Shown here in pieces: positions 43,339 to 52,114 of a DNA stretch of 64,000 bases. The position numbers were made by a program, and so were the translations under genes. Position 1 is the first letter of the stretch, and each line of letters begins with the position of its first letter. Below the pieces are notes generated by a model. That model was not told the DNA's origin and made no database searches. It saw only the letters and a list, made by a program, of their open reading frames with translations. The stretch comes from Phyllobacterium brassicacearum (GTDB taxonomy: Bacteria > Pseudomonadota > Alphaproteobacteria > Rhizobiales > Rhizobiaceae): the NCBI RefSeq assembly GCF_003010955.1, contig NZ_PGGO01000001.1, positions 1 through 64,000 of the forward strand, written 5' to 3'.

Positions 43339-43860
43339 ATGCCGTCATTTGAGCGGAACTTGATCAGACTTGACAGGAGAGCAGGCTTGAAGCGCGAAAT
43401 TCCCATTAAAAGTTTTGCAATTTCCCTGTTCATTCTCAGAGCGCGTGCTGACACTTTCGAAGTTATTTTGATGCGCCGGAGAGGTAGCACTCTCGCCGAT
43501 GAGTGGTGCCAGGTCGCAGGTGGAATCGAGCATGGAGAAACCGCTTGGCAAGCGGCACTGCGCGAGGCTTACGAGGAAACCGGGCTTACGCTGAACACGC
43601 TATATTCTGCCGATATTTGTGAGCAATTCTATGAAGCAGACCGTGATGCGATCACCCTCACACCAGTCTTCGTCGCTTATGCTGCACCGGATTGCCGAGT
43701 TCGACTCAATGACGAACACAGCGAATTCCGTTGGATGACGTTTGAAGAAGCGGCGAACTTGCTTCCATTCTCCGGGCAGCGATCCACTCTTGAGCACATC
43801 AAGAGGGAGTTTGCCGACAGAAGGCCGAATCCGTTGCTGGAAATCCGTGCCGCAAGGTGA
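43339..43860 (+). CDS. NUDIX hydrolase
   Basis: The 173-residue protein contains a complete Nudix box, GGIEHGETAWQAALREAYEE followed by TGL, fitting Gx5Ex7REUxEExGU, which binds magnesium and cleaves nucleoside diphosphate derivatives. The fold starts at KSFAISLFILRAR. It resembles the NudB-like dihydroneopterin triphosphate / dATP pyrophosphatases, but the substrate is not determined. The start at 43339 is eight bases after AGGA; TTG starts at 43303 or 43387 are alternatives. Confidence 0.85.
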   Translation: MPSFERNLIRLDRRAGLKREIPIKSFAISLFILRARADTFEVILMRRRGSTLADEWCQVAGGIEHGETAWQAALREAYEETGLTLNTLYSADICEQFYEADRDAITLTPVFVAYAAPDCRVRLNDEHSEFRWMTFEEAANLLPFSGQRSTLEHIKREFADRRPNPLLEIRAAR

Positions 43861-44118
43861 TGCCCAAACGCCGGGAAAACGACTAGTTTGCATCACAGCG
43901 CCGCGAACCAAGACCGCTTGGCTCGCGCCGGTCAAAGGGTATCCTGCCAAGTCTCCGAGTGATGCGCGACTTCCTCGGCAAGATTCCTGCTTAGAGCGGC
44001 TTGCTTGACATAATTCCGTTTCGTGCCAATCTTATGGTCATGGGGATTGCGATCTCCCCACGAGGCGTCATGCCCAAGCATCGCGTTCCAACAACCGACG
44101 TTAACGGAGGGACGCGAC

Positions 44119-44937
44119 ATGTCTTCGACCACGACCATTTCACACGACAAATTGGCACGGCTGGTGGGAACACCCGCATGCCCGGTTCTTATCGATGTAC
44201 GCATAGACGAGGATTACACTTTGGATCCGCGACTGATCCCCGGCTCGCGCAGACGTTCCCACAAGGACATTGAGACCTGGATGCCGGAACTTTCAGGCAA
44301 GCGGGCAATCATCATCTGCCAGCAAGGCAAGAAACTGAGCGAAGGAACGGCGGCCCTTTTGCGCTACAATGGCATACCGGCGGAAACCCTCGACGGAGGG
44401 TATGAAGCCTGGGTGGCGGCCAGCTTGCCCCTGGTTCCGGTGTCGCGCCTGCCAGCCCTCGACCAGAAGGGCCGGACGGTCTGGGTGACCCGCGCACGCC
44501 CGAAGATCGACAGGATAGCCTGCCCGTGGCTCATCCGCCGGTTCGTCGATCCGGCAGCAGTTTTCCTGTTCGTGACACCGGCCGAGGTGGAAGCCGTGGC
44601 GGACCGGTTCAACGGCGCAGCTTTCGATATCGAGAATGTGTTCTGGAGCCATCGCGGTGAACTTTGCACATTCGACGTGATGATCGAGGAATTTGGCCTG
44701 GCTTCCGAGCCGCTTTCCAGGCTCGCTACGATCGTGCGGGGTGCCGATACGGCTCGGCCCGACCTTGCACCCGAGGCACCGGGCCTATTAGCGGCGTCGC
44801 TCGGTCTGTCACGGATGTTCGCGGATGATCTCGAACAGCTTGAAGCGGGCATGACACTGTATGACGCATTCTATCGATGGTGCCGCGATGCTACGGACGA
44901 GACACACAACTGGCCAAACCGGAAACCCGGAGCGTGA
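44119..44937 (+). CDS. chrB: Chromate resistance protein ChrB with N-terminal rhodanese domain
   Basis: The 272-residue protein fuses a rhodanese-like domain (about 15-105: VLIDVRIDEDYTLDPRLIPG, IIICQQGKKLSEGTAALLRY with the active-site cysteine) to a ChrB C-terminal domain (about 115-270: VTRARPKIDRIACPWLIRRF, then FDIENVFWSHRGELCTFDVM). ChrB proteins accompany chromate efflux pumps and act as chromate-responsive regulators or accessory factors; the rhodanese fusion replaces the usual N-terminal ChrB half. The start at 44119 follows GGAGGG. It lies one base before chrA. Confidence 0.88.
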   Translation: MSSTTTISHDKLARLVGTPACPVLIDVRIDEDYTLDPRLIPGSRRRSHKDIETWMPELSGKRAIIICQQGKKLSEGTAALLRYNGIPAETLDGGYEAWVAASLPLVPVSRLPALDQKGRTVWVTRARPKIDRIACPWLIRRFVDPAAVFLFVTPAEVEAVADRFNGAAFDIENVFWSHRGELCTFDVMIEEFGLASEPLSRLATIVRGADTARPDLAPEAPGLLAASLGLSRMFADDLEQLEAGMTLYDAFYRWCRDATDETHNWPNRKPGA

Positions 44938-44938
44938 C

Positions 44939-46348
44939 ATGTCCGACATTGCTAGCCGTGAAATCGGGGATACGAAGATAGCCCGTGATGGACACAGCAT
45001 ATCCTTCGGTGAGGCGCTGCGCGTGTGGGTGCGCATCGCCTCGCTGAGCTTCGGCGGTCCCGCGGGGCAGATTGCTGTCATGCACCGCATCCTGGTCGAC
45101 GAGAAACGCTGGATCGGCGAGAACAGGTTTCTGCATGCATTGAACTATTGCATGCTGCTGCCCGGACCAGAGGCACAGCAGCTGGCCATCTATATCGGCT
45201 GGCTCCTGCACAAGACCAAGGGCGGGCTCGTTGCAGGTACCCTGTTCGTTCTTCCCGGATTTCTGGCGATACTGGCGCTGAGCTATATCTACGTCCAGTT
45301 TGGCAATGTCGGGGTCGTGGAGGGACTGTTCTTCGGGCTGAAGGCTGCCGTTCTCGCGGTCGTCCTGCAGGCGGTCGTGAGGATCGGCAAGCGGGCGCTT
45401 AAGAACAACGTGATGATGCTGATCGCCGTTGCGGCTTTCATTGCGATCTTCGGCTTCCATGTGCCGTTTCCGTTGATTATCCTGACTGCGGCCATCATTG
45501 GCTATGCGGGAGGCAAGGCAGGTTCGCCGCTGTTCCAAGTCGGCGGCGGCCACGGCGCTTCGGGCCCTGGGCTCGCCGATCGGGATTCAGCGCTCGGGGA
45601 GGAAACGCCGGTTCATGCCCGGCCAAATCTCTACTGGTCCTTGAAGGTATCGGCGATTTTTCTCTTCCTTTGGCTGGCGCCGGTAGCAGCGATCTATTTC
45701 GCCATGGGACCTGAAAGCGTGTTCAGCCAGATCGGCATCTTCTTCAGCAAGATGGCGATGGTGACCTTCGGCGGCGCCTACGCGGTGCTTTCCTATGTGG
45801 CACAGCAGGCTGTTGAGAATTACGGATGGCTTCAGCCCGGCCAAATGCTTGATGGGCTGGGCATGGCGGAGACGACACCTGGACCACTGATCATGGTCGT
45901 CCAGTTCGTCGGCTTCATGGGGGCGTTCGGTAATCCCGGTTCTCTGTCACCACTCACAGCCGCCGTATTGGCCTCTGTCCTGACGACGTGGGTTACCTTC
46001 GTGCCGTGCTTCCTCTGGATATTCCTGGGCGCGCCATTCATCGAAAGGCTTCGCAACAATCGCGCACTGACCGGCGCGATGTCGGCGATCACCGCAGCAG
46101 TGGTCGGCGTGATCATGAACCTCGCCGTGTGGTTCGCCCTGCATGTGATCTTCGGCGAAGTCGTGCAGTGGCAAGGTTATGGGATCACACTGGACATCCC
46201 TGTTGTGTCATCGATCAACATTGCATCCCTCGCGCTGACACTTGCCGCTGTTCTTGCCATTTTCCGGTTCAATACGGGGATGATCCAGACGCTGCTGGCC
46301 TGTTCCCTCGCCGGCGTTGCCTGGCACTTGGGAATTGGATTACCCTGA
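44939..46348 (+). CDS. chrA: Chromate efflux transporter ChrA
   Basis: The 469-residue CHR-family transporter expels chromate across the inner membrane. It has the duplicated CHR domain layout of the long form: the first with SLSFGGPAGQIAVMHRILVD and LPGPEAQQLAIYIGW, the second with VTFGGAYAVLSYVAQQAVEN and ETTPGPLIMVVQFVGFMGAF. About ten to twelve membrane helices are visible, with a polar linker at about 195-230. It starts two bases after the chrB stop, so the pair is co-translated. Confidence 0.93.
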   Translation: MSDIASREIGDTKIARDGHSISFGEALRVWVRIASLSFGGPAGQIAVMHRILVDEKRWIGENRFLHALNYCMLLPGPEAQQLAIYIGWLLHKTKGGLVAGTLFVLPGFLAILALSYIYVQFGNVGVVEGLFFGLKAAVLAVVLQAVVRIGKRALKNNVMMLIAVAAFIAIFGFHVPFPLIILTAAIIGYAGGKAGSPLFQVGGGHGASGPGLADRDSALGEETPVHARPNLYWSLKVSAIFLFLWLAPVAAIYFAMGPESVFSQIGIFFSKMAMVTFGGAYAVLSYVAQQAVENYGWLQPGQMLDGLGMAETTPGPLIMVVQFVGFMGAFGNPGSLSPLTAAVLASVLTTWVTFVPCFLWIFLGAPFIERLRNNRALTGAMSAITAAVVGVIMNLAVWFALHVIFGEVVQWQGYGITLDIPVVSSINIASLALTLAAVLAIFRFNTGMIQTLLACSLAGVAWHLGIGLP

Positions 46349-46614
46349 CGCGCAGTTAAGTCCATATAATACATTATAAATCATATTTTATAGCAACCAA
46401 TATTATTTATCGAACTTGTAATTGGGATTTATTTAGGCATCGCGTTAATATGTGTTATAATACTGAAAGTATATTATATCGAGCTGAATTTTATTACTTG
46501 CGGATAAAGCAGTGGCGTAGGACTTTGACTGGGTTTTATTCGTCAGGATAGCGGAGAATTGTCGCACCAACCAATTTAACTATGGTGGTACGACGAACGG
46601 CATGTGGTGGAAAC
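46349..46614. other. Markedly AT-rich gene-free region
   Basis: Between chrA and a small secreted gene the sequence is far more AT-rich than the surroundings, with runs such as TATAATACATTATAAATC and ATATTATTTATC. No frame, repeat family or RNA fold is recognised. It could be an xenogeneic patch or a bent promoter region. Confidence 0.4.
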
Positions 46615-46842
46615 ATGGCCTTCGTCCTTATTACTGTGTCTTGCGTTGTGTCAGGAAGCGGGGCTGGCAGTGCCGGCTGTAATTCTCACATAGAAGCCAT
46701 TGATCTCCAACTATTCCAGTGTTTGGTACTCGCGCCCCGCATCATAGCAAAATGGGCAGAAGGGCATCCGAAACGATCTATCAAGCGCTTCATGTGCGTC
46801 CCGGAGCCGCGGATTAAATTCTATCTGAACAACCAAGCTTGA
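46615..46842 (+). CDS. Small secreted protein (75 aa)
   Basis: The product has a short signal-like N-terminus (AFVLITVSCVVSGSGAGSAG) and a mature part with cysteines and QLFQCLVLAPRIIAKWAEGH followed by PKRSIKRFMCV, a pattern seen in small rhizobial secreted proteins. The start at 46615 has GTGGAA upstream; 46582 is an alternative. It lies next to an AT-rich patch. Function unknown. Confidence 0.5.
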   Translation: MAFVLITVSCVVSGSGAGSAGCNSHIEAIDLQLFQCLVLAPRIIAKWAEGHPKRSIKRFMCVPEPRIKFYLNNQA

Positions 46843-46899
46843 CTTCCGCCCTTTTCAGCAGGCGGAAGCTCTCGCTCCTCGTCGTGCATTGCTTTTACT

Positions 46900-47601
46900 T
46901 CAGCGCGCCCGCTGCCCGAAGAGGATCTTCATCGCCTCTTCGTCATTGGCGATATTGCGCCGCTCCTCCTTGCCGAGTTCGAGACCGCGCTGCACCGCCG
47001 GGCGAGCGCCCATCGTTTCGAACCAGCGCTTCAGATTGGGAAATTCGTTGAGATCCTGACCCTGGTTGGCATGTGGCACGACCCATCCGAAGGAGGCCAT
47101 GTCAGCGATGGAATAGCGGCCGGCCAGATATTCAGGACCGTCGAGTCGGCGGTTCATCACGCCATAGAGGCGGTTGACCTCGTTCGTATAGCGGTTGATG
47201 CCATATTCGATCTGTTCCGGTGCATATTGGCGGAAATGGTGGGCTTGCCCCGCCATAGGGCCGAGGCCGCCGACCTGCCAGAACAACCATTCCTCGACGG
47301 CAACACGAGAGCGTTCATCCTGCGGATAAAATTTGCCGAACTTCCGGCCGAGATATTGCAGGATCGCGCCGGATTCGAACACCGAGATCGGCTCTCCATC
47401 TGGTCCTTCCGGGTCGACGATGGCTGGCATGCGATTGTTCGGGGCGATTTTCAGGAACGACGGCTCAAACTGATCGCCCTTGCCGATATTGACCAGCTTC
47501 AGCACGTAAGGAACGCCAAGTTCTTCCAACATGATGGATATTTTCCAGCCATTGGGCGTCGGCCAATAATAGAGTTCGATCGGCTTCGTCTGGATTGTCA
47601 T
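46900..47601 (-). CDS. Glutathione S-transferase family protein (YghU/YfcG-like)
   Basis: The 233-residue protein has an N-terminal thioredoxin-fold domain (ELYYWPTPNGWKISIMLEEL, NNRMPAIVDPEG, FESGAILQYLGRKFGKFYP) and a C-terminal helical domain (about 100-220) with the N-capping/hydrophobic-staple motif YSIADMASFGWV. The TPNGWK active-site stretch is that of the Nu-class YfcG/YghU group, which act as disulfide-bond reductases of glutathione or glutathionylspermidine. GGAG seven bases upstream supports 47601. Confidence 0.85.
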   Translation of the reverse strand: MTIQTKPIELYYWPTPNGWKISIMLEELGVPYVLKLVNIGKGDQFEPSFLKIAPNNRMPAIVDPEGPDGEPISVFESGAILQYLGRKFGKFYPQDERSRVAVEEWLFWQVGGLGPMAGQAHHFRQYAPEQIEYGINRYTNEVNRLYGVMNRRLDGPEYLAGRYSIADMASFGWVVPHANQGQDLNEFPNLKRWFETMGARPAVQRGLELGKEERRNIANDEEAMKILFGQRAR

Positions 47602-47789
47602 GAGGGTCTCCATGAGAGCGGGGGATAGCTTGGAGAACATAGGTCGCCGACTGCGGACGACAAGTGCCGCAACGTCAATTGTTGAACAACAGATGAACAA
47701 GCATCTCAGCTTTCGTTCAGCGCGCCTCGCCTATTGTCCGTGCATCAGCAACGCAGAACCCGATCACGGCAAAGAAAGCGAAGGGGACC

Positions 47790-47954
47790 ATGTTACAATC
47801 AACCGCAAATCTATCGCTGCTTTTCCTGCGAGCGTTGATTTTCTCGGCTATCCTCGTTGGTCCTGTCGTTGCGTTTGCCGCAAGCTACGAAGGCCGGAGC
47901 CCCTCCAATGGCGGAATTGGTCTCGTCCTGCTCGTGAGCCTTCAAAGAGTTTGA
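47790..47954 (+). CDS. Small signal-peptide/membrane peptide (54 aa)
   Basis: The 54-residue product starts with a polar cap and a hydrophobic helix (LSLLFLRALIFSAILVGPVV), an AFAAS cleavage-like site, and a second hydrophobic stretch (GGIGLVLLVSLQRV). AAGGGG lies just before the ATG. It sits in the leader of the AMP nucleosidase gene and ends 45 bases before it. No family is recognised. Confidence 0.4.
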   Translation: MLQSTANLSLLFLRALIFSAILVGPVVAFAASYEGRSPSNGGIGLVLLVSLQRV

Positions 47955-47999
47955 CATCCGGTGCTTTTCAACTGTCACGTTGAATCACTATATTGGGGT

Positions 48000-49508
48000 A
48001 TGGATAAACGAATCGGAACCAAGAAACCCGTCACGATCAGCATGCCGCGCCATGTTGAGCCCGAAGAATTCACAGACGCCAAAGCCGCCGTTGAAGCCTT
48101 GAGCGCGCTTTATGAGCGTAATACGCAGTTTCTACGCGATGCCTTCGACAAGGTCGCCAAGGGCGAAGCTCTCGACACGACGCATTTTCGCGCTTTCTAT
48201 CCGGAGATCCGGCTGTCGACGTCCAGCTATGCGCAGATCGATTCACGCCTTGCCTTCGGCCACGTGTCGTCGCCTGGCCAATACGCCGCAACGATCACGC
48301 GACCCGATCTCTTCGGCAATTATCTCGAAGAACAGATCAGGCTCCTGATCCGCAACCATGGCCACCCGATCACTGTTCAGGAATCGACGACGCCGATCCC
48401 CATCCATTTCGCCTTCCTCGAAGGAACCTATGTGGAATCGTCCGTCGCCGATGCGTTCACACGGCCACTGCGTGATCTGTTCGACGTGCCGGATCTCAAC
48501 GCTACGGACGATCGCATTGTCAACGGCGAATACGAGACCGACGACATTGACGGTATCATGCCGCTGTCGCCCTTCACCGCCCAGCGGGTGGATTACTCAC
48601 TGCACCGGTTGTCGCATTACACCGCGACGCGGCCGATGCATTTCCAGAATTATGTGCTGTTCACGAATTACCAGTTCTACATCGACGAGTTCTGCGCCCT
48701 TGCCCGCAAGCTGATGGCTGAAGGCGGTGGTGGCTACGAACGCTTCATCGAACCGGGCAATCTGGTAACAGAAGCAGGTGATGACAAACCCTCCTCCGGC
48801 GTACCGCTTGGGCGCCTGCCGCAAATGCCCGCCTACCACCTTGCACGCAGCGATAGTTCGGGCATCACCATGGTCAATATCGGTGTCGGCCCTTCGAATG
48901 CGAAGACGATCACCGACCATATCGCTGTTTTGCGGCCGCATGCCTGGCTGATGCTCGGCCATTGCGCCGGTCTGCGAAACACTCAGGCGCTCGGCGACTA
49001 TGTTCTAGCTCACGCCTATGTGCGCGAAGACCACGTGTTGGATGACGACCTGCCGGTCTGGGTGCCGATACCGGCGCTGGCCGAAGTGCAGGTAGCACTC
49101 GAGCTGGCCGTTGCCGAGATAACCGGGCTCGAAGGCTATGATTTGAAGCGCATCATGCGGACCGGCACGGTTGCGACGATCGATAACCGCAATTGGGAAT
49201 TGCGCGACCAGCGTGGGCCGGTAAAGCGGCTGTCGCAATCGCGCGCCATCGCGCTCGACATGGAATCGGCGACGATCGCGGCGAATGGTTTCCGCTTCCG
49301 CGTCCCCTACGGAACGCTGCTGTGCGTTTCCGACAAGCCGCTGCATGGCGAACTGAAACTGCCTGGCATGGCAACCGAATTCTACAAGCGCCAGGTGGCG
49401 CAGCACCTGCAGATCGGCATTCGGGCGCTGGAAAAGCTCGCCGAAATGCCACCCGAGAAGCTGCATTCACGCAAGTTGCGCAGCTTCTTCGAGATGGCAT
49501 TCCAATAG
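48000..49508 (+). CDS. amn: AMP nucleosidase
   Basis: The 502-residue enzyme hydrolyses AMP to adenine and ribose 5-phosphate, helping set intracellular AMP. The N-terminal regulatory domain (about 1-260) includes NYLEEQIRLLIRNHGHPITV and the C-terminal catalytic domain has the nucleoside-phosphorylase fold with MVNIGVGPSNAKTITDHIAV, WLMLGHCAGLRNTQALGDYV and ALDMESATIAANGFRFRVPY, in which the glutamate before SA recognises ribose. Length matches family members. The start is the ATG at 48000. It converges with a VOC gene, with a shared hairpin between. Confidence 0.93.
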   Translation: MDKRIGTKKPVTISMPRHVEPEEFTDAKAAVEALSALYERNTQFLRDAFDKVAKGEALDTTHFRAFYPEIRLSTSSYAQIDSRLAFGHVSSPGQYAATITRPDLFGNYLEEQIRLLIRNHGHPITVQESTTPIPIHFAFLEGTYVESSVADAFTRPLRDLFDVPDLNATDDRIVNGEYETDDIDGIMPLSPFTAQRVDYSLHRLSHYTATRPMHFQNYVLFTNYQFYIDEFCALARKLMAEGGGGYERFIEPGNLVTEAGDDKPSSGVPLGRLPQMPAYHLARSDSSGITMVNIGVGPSNAKTITDHIAVLRPHAWLMLGHCAGLRNTQALGDYVLAHAYVREDHVLDDDLPVWVPIPALAEVQVALELAVAEITGLEGYDLKRIMRTGTVATIDNRNWELRDQRGPVKRLSQSRAIALDMESATIAANGFRFRVPYGTLLCVSDKPLHGELKLPGMATEFYKRQVAQHLQIGIRALEKLAEMPPEKLHSRKLRSFFEMAFQ

Positions 49509-49532
49509 AATCTATCCCGTTTGATCGGCTCC

Positions 49533-49561
49533 AAGTACGGCCCCGGACCGTGGCCGTACTT
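49533..49561. terminator. Bidirectional terminator hairpin between amn and the VOC gene
   Basis: AAGTACGGCC (49533-49542) is the exact reverse complement of GGCCGTACTT (49552-49561) with a 9-base loop. It lies 24 bases after the amn stop and 18 bases from the end of the convergent gene, so it can serve both. Confidence 0.65.
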
Positions 49562-49578
49562 GACTACAGGCATTTACC

Positions 49579-50346
49579 TCAGGCGCGAGGACCAACCAGA
49601 CAGAACTTGGCACCCTGCGGATCGAGACATTGCAGAATCCATGCTCCTCCGGGCACTTCCTGCGGGCCAAACAGGATTTGGCCGTCCTTGCTCTTCACGC
49701 GATCTTCTGCTGCGGTGATATTGTCCACGCAGACGTAAAATTGCCAATTCGGTGGCGTTGAAGGCTCCTGGCTGTTCATCATGCCGCCAATTGCATCGCC
49801 ACCGGCAGCAAAGAGCTGATAGGTGCCCATCGGTCCCATGTCCATCGCCTGATCCTTGGTCCAGCCAAACAGCTTGGAATAGAAGGTGAAGGCGTTTTCC
49901 CAGTTGCTCGAATGAAGCTCGTGCCAGCCGATCGTCCCCGGCGTCGGCGGTTTAGGGCTATCGGGTTGTTCGCCTGATGGCTGGAACAGCTGGAACGCTG
50001 CGCCTTGCGGATCAGCGACGACTGCAAACTTGCCGATATTGGGAATTTCGCCAAGATCGCGCAGGACCTTGCCGCCCAATTCTTTCACCTGTGCCGCTTT
50101 CGCATCGATATCGTCTGTCCAGATAACGCCCGACCATGCTGGCTTCATTTCGGGATCGCCACCGGCTTCAGATAGGGCCATAAGCCCGGCCACCGGTGCC
50201 TGGTTCACGGTCAAAAGCGTATATTTCATGTCCGGATTGCCCGAGTCCTGGGCATTCCAGCCAATAACGTCGCTGTAGAATCGTTCCGCCGCTTGCGCAT
50301 CGCTGGTCAGCAGCTCGTACCAAATGAAATTACCGGGATTGCTCAT
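49579..50346 (-). CDS. VOC-family protein with two glyoxalase-like domains
   Basis: The 255-residue protein contains two vicinal-oxygen-chelate modules: residues about 5-120 (NFIWYELLTSDAQAAERFYS ... FAVVADPQGAAFQLFQP) and about 135-255 (GTIGWHELHSSNWENAFTFY ... WILQCLDPQGAKFCLVGP). Each keeps the histidine/glutamate-type positions of metal-binding family members in part. Such two-module proteins include glyoxalase- and bleomycin-resistance-like enzymes; the reaction here is unknown. It is divergent from a MarR gene across a strong palindrome. Confidence 0.82.
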   Translation of the reverse strand: MSNPGNFIWYELLTSDAQAAERFYSDVIGWNAQDSGNPDMKYTLLTVNQAPVAGLMALSEAGGDPEMKPAWSGVIWTDDIDAKAAQVKELGGKVLRDLGEIPNIGKFAVVADPQGAAFQLFQPSGEQPDSPKPPTPGTIGWHELHSSNWENAFTFYSKLFGWTKDQAMDMGPMGTYQLFAAGGDAIGGMMNSQEPSTPPNWQFYVCVDNITAAEDRVKSKDGQILFGPQEVPGGAWILQCLDPQGAKFCLVGPRA

Positions 50347-50395
50347 GATGGCTCCTCCTCTTCGTGAGTACCGGACTATAACGAAAGCTGGTGAT

Positions 50396-50429
50396 TATAT
50401 GTTGACAATTACGTTGATATCAACATATA
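50396..50429. promoter_or_regulatory. Palindromic operator for the MarR regulator
   Basis: TATATGTTGA (50396-50405) is the exact reverse complement of TCAACATATA (50420-50429). Inside it, GTTGATATCAAC (50413-50424) is a perfect 12-base palindrome sharing half-sites with the outer one. Both are of MarR-operator size and lie between the divergent VOC and MarR genes, so the regulator probably represses both. Confidence 0.7.
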
Positions 50430-50435
50430 TAGGTC

Positions 50436-50882
50436 ATGTCAAAGCCGATCTCAGTACCCTACGAAACCACCATTCATGTTCGCGATACCTGCATGTGCCT
50501 TGCCGTCCAGAGGGCAGCGCGTGCCCTGGCGCGGCGGTTTGACGATGCAATGCGGCCATTCGATTTAACCAATGGTCAATTCTCGTTGCTGACGTCCCTC
50601 AACCGGCCAAAGCCCCCCAATCTCAGTTCCGTGGCGTCACTGCTCGCGATGGATCGCACCACGCTTACTGCCGCGCTCAAACCGTTGGAACGTCGGGGGC
50701 TCGTAGTGGTGGCGCCCGATCCGGCAGATAAGCGCAGCCGACTGATGGTCTTGACGCAAAGGGGCATGCACCTGCTCGCGGATGTGACGCCAATCTGGAC
50801 GAACACTCATAAGGAACTGGAACGACTGCTCGGGGATGGCGAGCATGATCGTCTCCTGAGCAGCTTGAAGAAGGTCCTGTAA
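50436..50882 (+). CDS. MarR-family transcriptional regulator
   Basis: The 148-residue regulator has a central winged helix-turn-helix (LTNGQFSLLTSLNRPKPPNL, VASLLAMDRTTLTAALKPLE, RRGLVVVAPDPADKRSRLMV, the last being the wing) flanked by dimerising helices. A cysteine pair near the N-terminus (DTCMCLAVQRAARALAR) resembles redox-sensing MarR proteins. It is divergent from the VOC gene with palindromes between. Effector unknown. Confidence 0.88.
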   Translation: MSKPISVPYETTIHVRDTCMCLAVQRAARALARRFDDAMRPFDLTNGQFSLLTSLNRPKPPNLSSVASLLAMDRTTLTAALKPLERRGLVVVAPDPADKRSRLMVLTQRGMHLLADVTPIWTNTHKELERLLGDGEHDRLLSSLKKVL

Positions 50883-51047
50883 TTTCGGCCTGGATGCGTG
50901 CGACGCATGGCTGGAATTATTCTTCGCAGCGACGAATGCAGGGTTGCAGCTTTTCAGCGAGCCCGCTGCCGGGTTGTCTTGCGACGATTCATCCTTGCGC
51001 AATTCGGCATCTTGATTGCGGCGCAATTGCGGGTTTAATGCGAGGTC

Positions 51048-52055
51048 ATGACGACCGACCAACGCTCCTGGCTGAAACTCGCCTCGGTACTGCTACCGAT
51101 CCTGTTCTCGGTACCCCTCGTGCTCGGATTTTTTGGATCATTCCACCCGGCACTCGATGCTTTTGCGCATTTTCGCTTGCACCTCGCAGTGCTGATGGTC
51201 GTCTCCGCCATCCCCGCCCTGTTTTTTGGTCTTTGGCGGGAGGGACTGATGGCAATCGTGCTGGCTTTGACAGCACTTGCGACCATTCTCGTACCCTCCC
51301 CGGCACCCTCCGCCGAGGCTGGAGCGGCGGCGGCTGTTCCGGCCAGCCATCCCGAATACAAGCTTTTGCAGCTTAATTTGCGCTATGACAACCGCAGTCC
51401 GGGCGAGGTGATCCGGCTGATTGCGCGCCAAGCGCCGGATGTGATGACGCTGCAGGAGGTCTCCAATGATTGGCGGCCCAGGCTGAAGGCCATCGAGGCA
51501 CGCTATCCTTATACTCTCTACTGTCCCAATCGGAGCCATATCGGCGGCGTCGCAATTCTGTCGCGACGGCCATTCGCACTCGGTACCACACCGCAGTGTG
51601 TGGGCAGTCTCATCGGCCTCGCCCGCATTGATTTCGGCGGGCGCAGCGCGATCATCACCGCTCTTCATCTCGACTGGCCGTGGCCCTATTCGCAACCCCG
51701 CAACGTCAAGATGATCGTGCCGTATTTTGAGCGACTGCAGGGACCAATTATTATCGCTGGCGACTTCAACGCCGCTTCATGGAGCCAGACAGTCAGGAAC
51801 ATCGCGGCAGCAAGCAAGACCCAGTCAGTGGAGGGGCTGCGTCCGAGCTGGTTCGCAATCGGCATGCCGGATTTTGTGACACAGTGGATCGGTCTGCCCC
51901 TCGATCACATCCTGACCTCGGATAAAATCGTCAATCCGCGGGTTGAGACCCTGCCTAAGGCAGGGTCCGATCACTTGCCAATGCTCCTGCGCTTCTCAAT
52001 CGGCGGGGTAGATAATGCCGGACCCGATCAGCAGACCGTGATGCTGCACGACTGA
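51048..52055 (+). CDS. Membrane-anchored endonuclease/exonuclease/phosphatase (EEP) family protein
   Basis: The 335-residue protein has three N-terminal membrane helices (ASVLLPILFSVPLVLGFFG, LHLAVLMVVSAIPALFFGLW, LMAIVLALTALATILV) and then an EEP domain with LLQLNLRYDN, DVMTLQEVSND (metal-binding glutamate), IITALHLDWPW, IIIAGDFNAASWS and a final AGSDHLPMLLRF (catalytic aspartate-histidine). The layout matches the YafD-like group, whose substrate is unknown; the catalytic domain should face the periplasm. Confidence 0.85.
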   Translation: MTTDQRSWLKLASVLLPILFSVPLVLGFFGSFHPALDAFAHFRLHLAVLMVVSAIPALFFGLWREGLMAIVLALTALATILVPSPAPSAEAGAAAAVPASHPEYKLLQLNLRYDNRSPGEVIRLIARQAPDVMTLQEVSNDWRPRLKAIEARYPYTLYCPNRSHIGGVAILSRRPFALGTTPQCVGSLIGLARIDFGGRSAIITALHLDWPWPYSQPRNVKMIVPYFERLQGPIIIAGDFNAASWSQTVRNIAAASKTQSVEGLRPSWFAIGMPDFVTQWIGLPLDHILTSDKIVNPRVETLPKAGSDHLPMLLRFSIGGVDNAGPDQQTVMLHD

Positions 52056-52114
52056 TCGAGTGCAGCAAAAACGCCGGTAATACCTGCGTGAATTTGTATA
52101 TACGAATTGTATAG

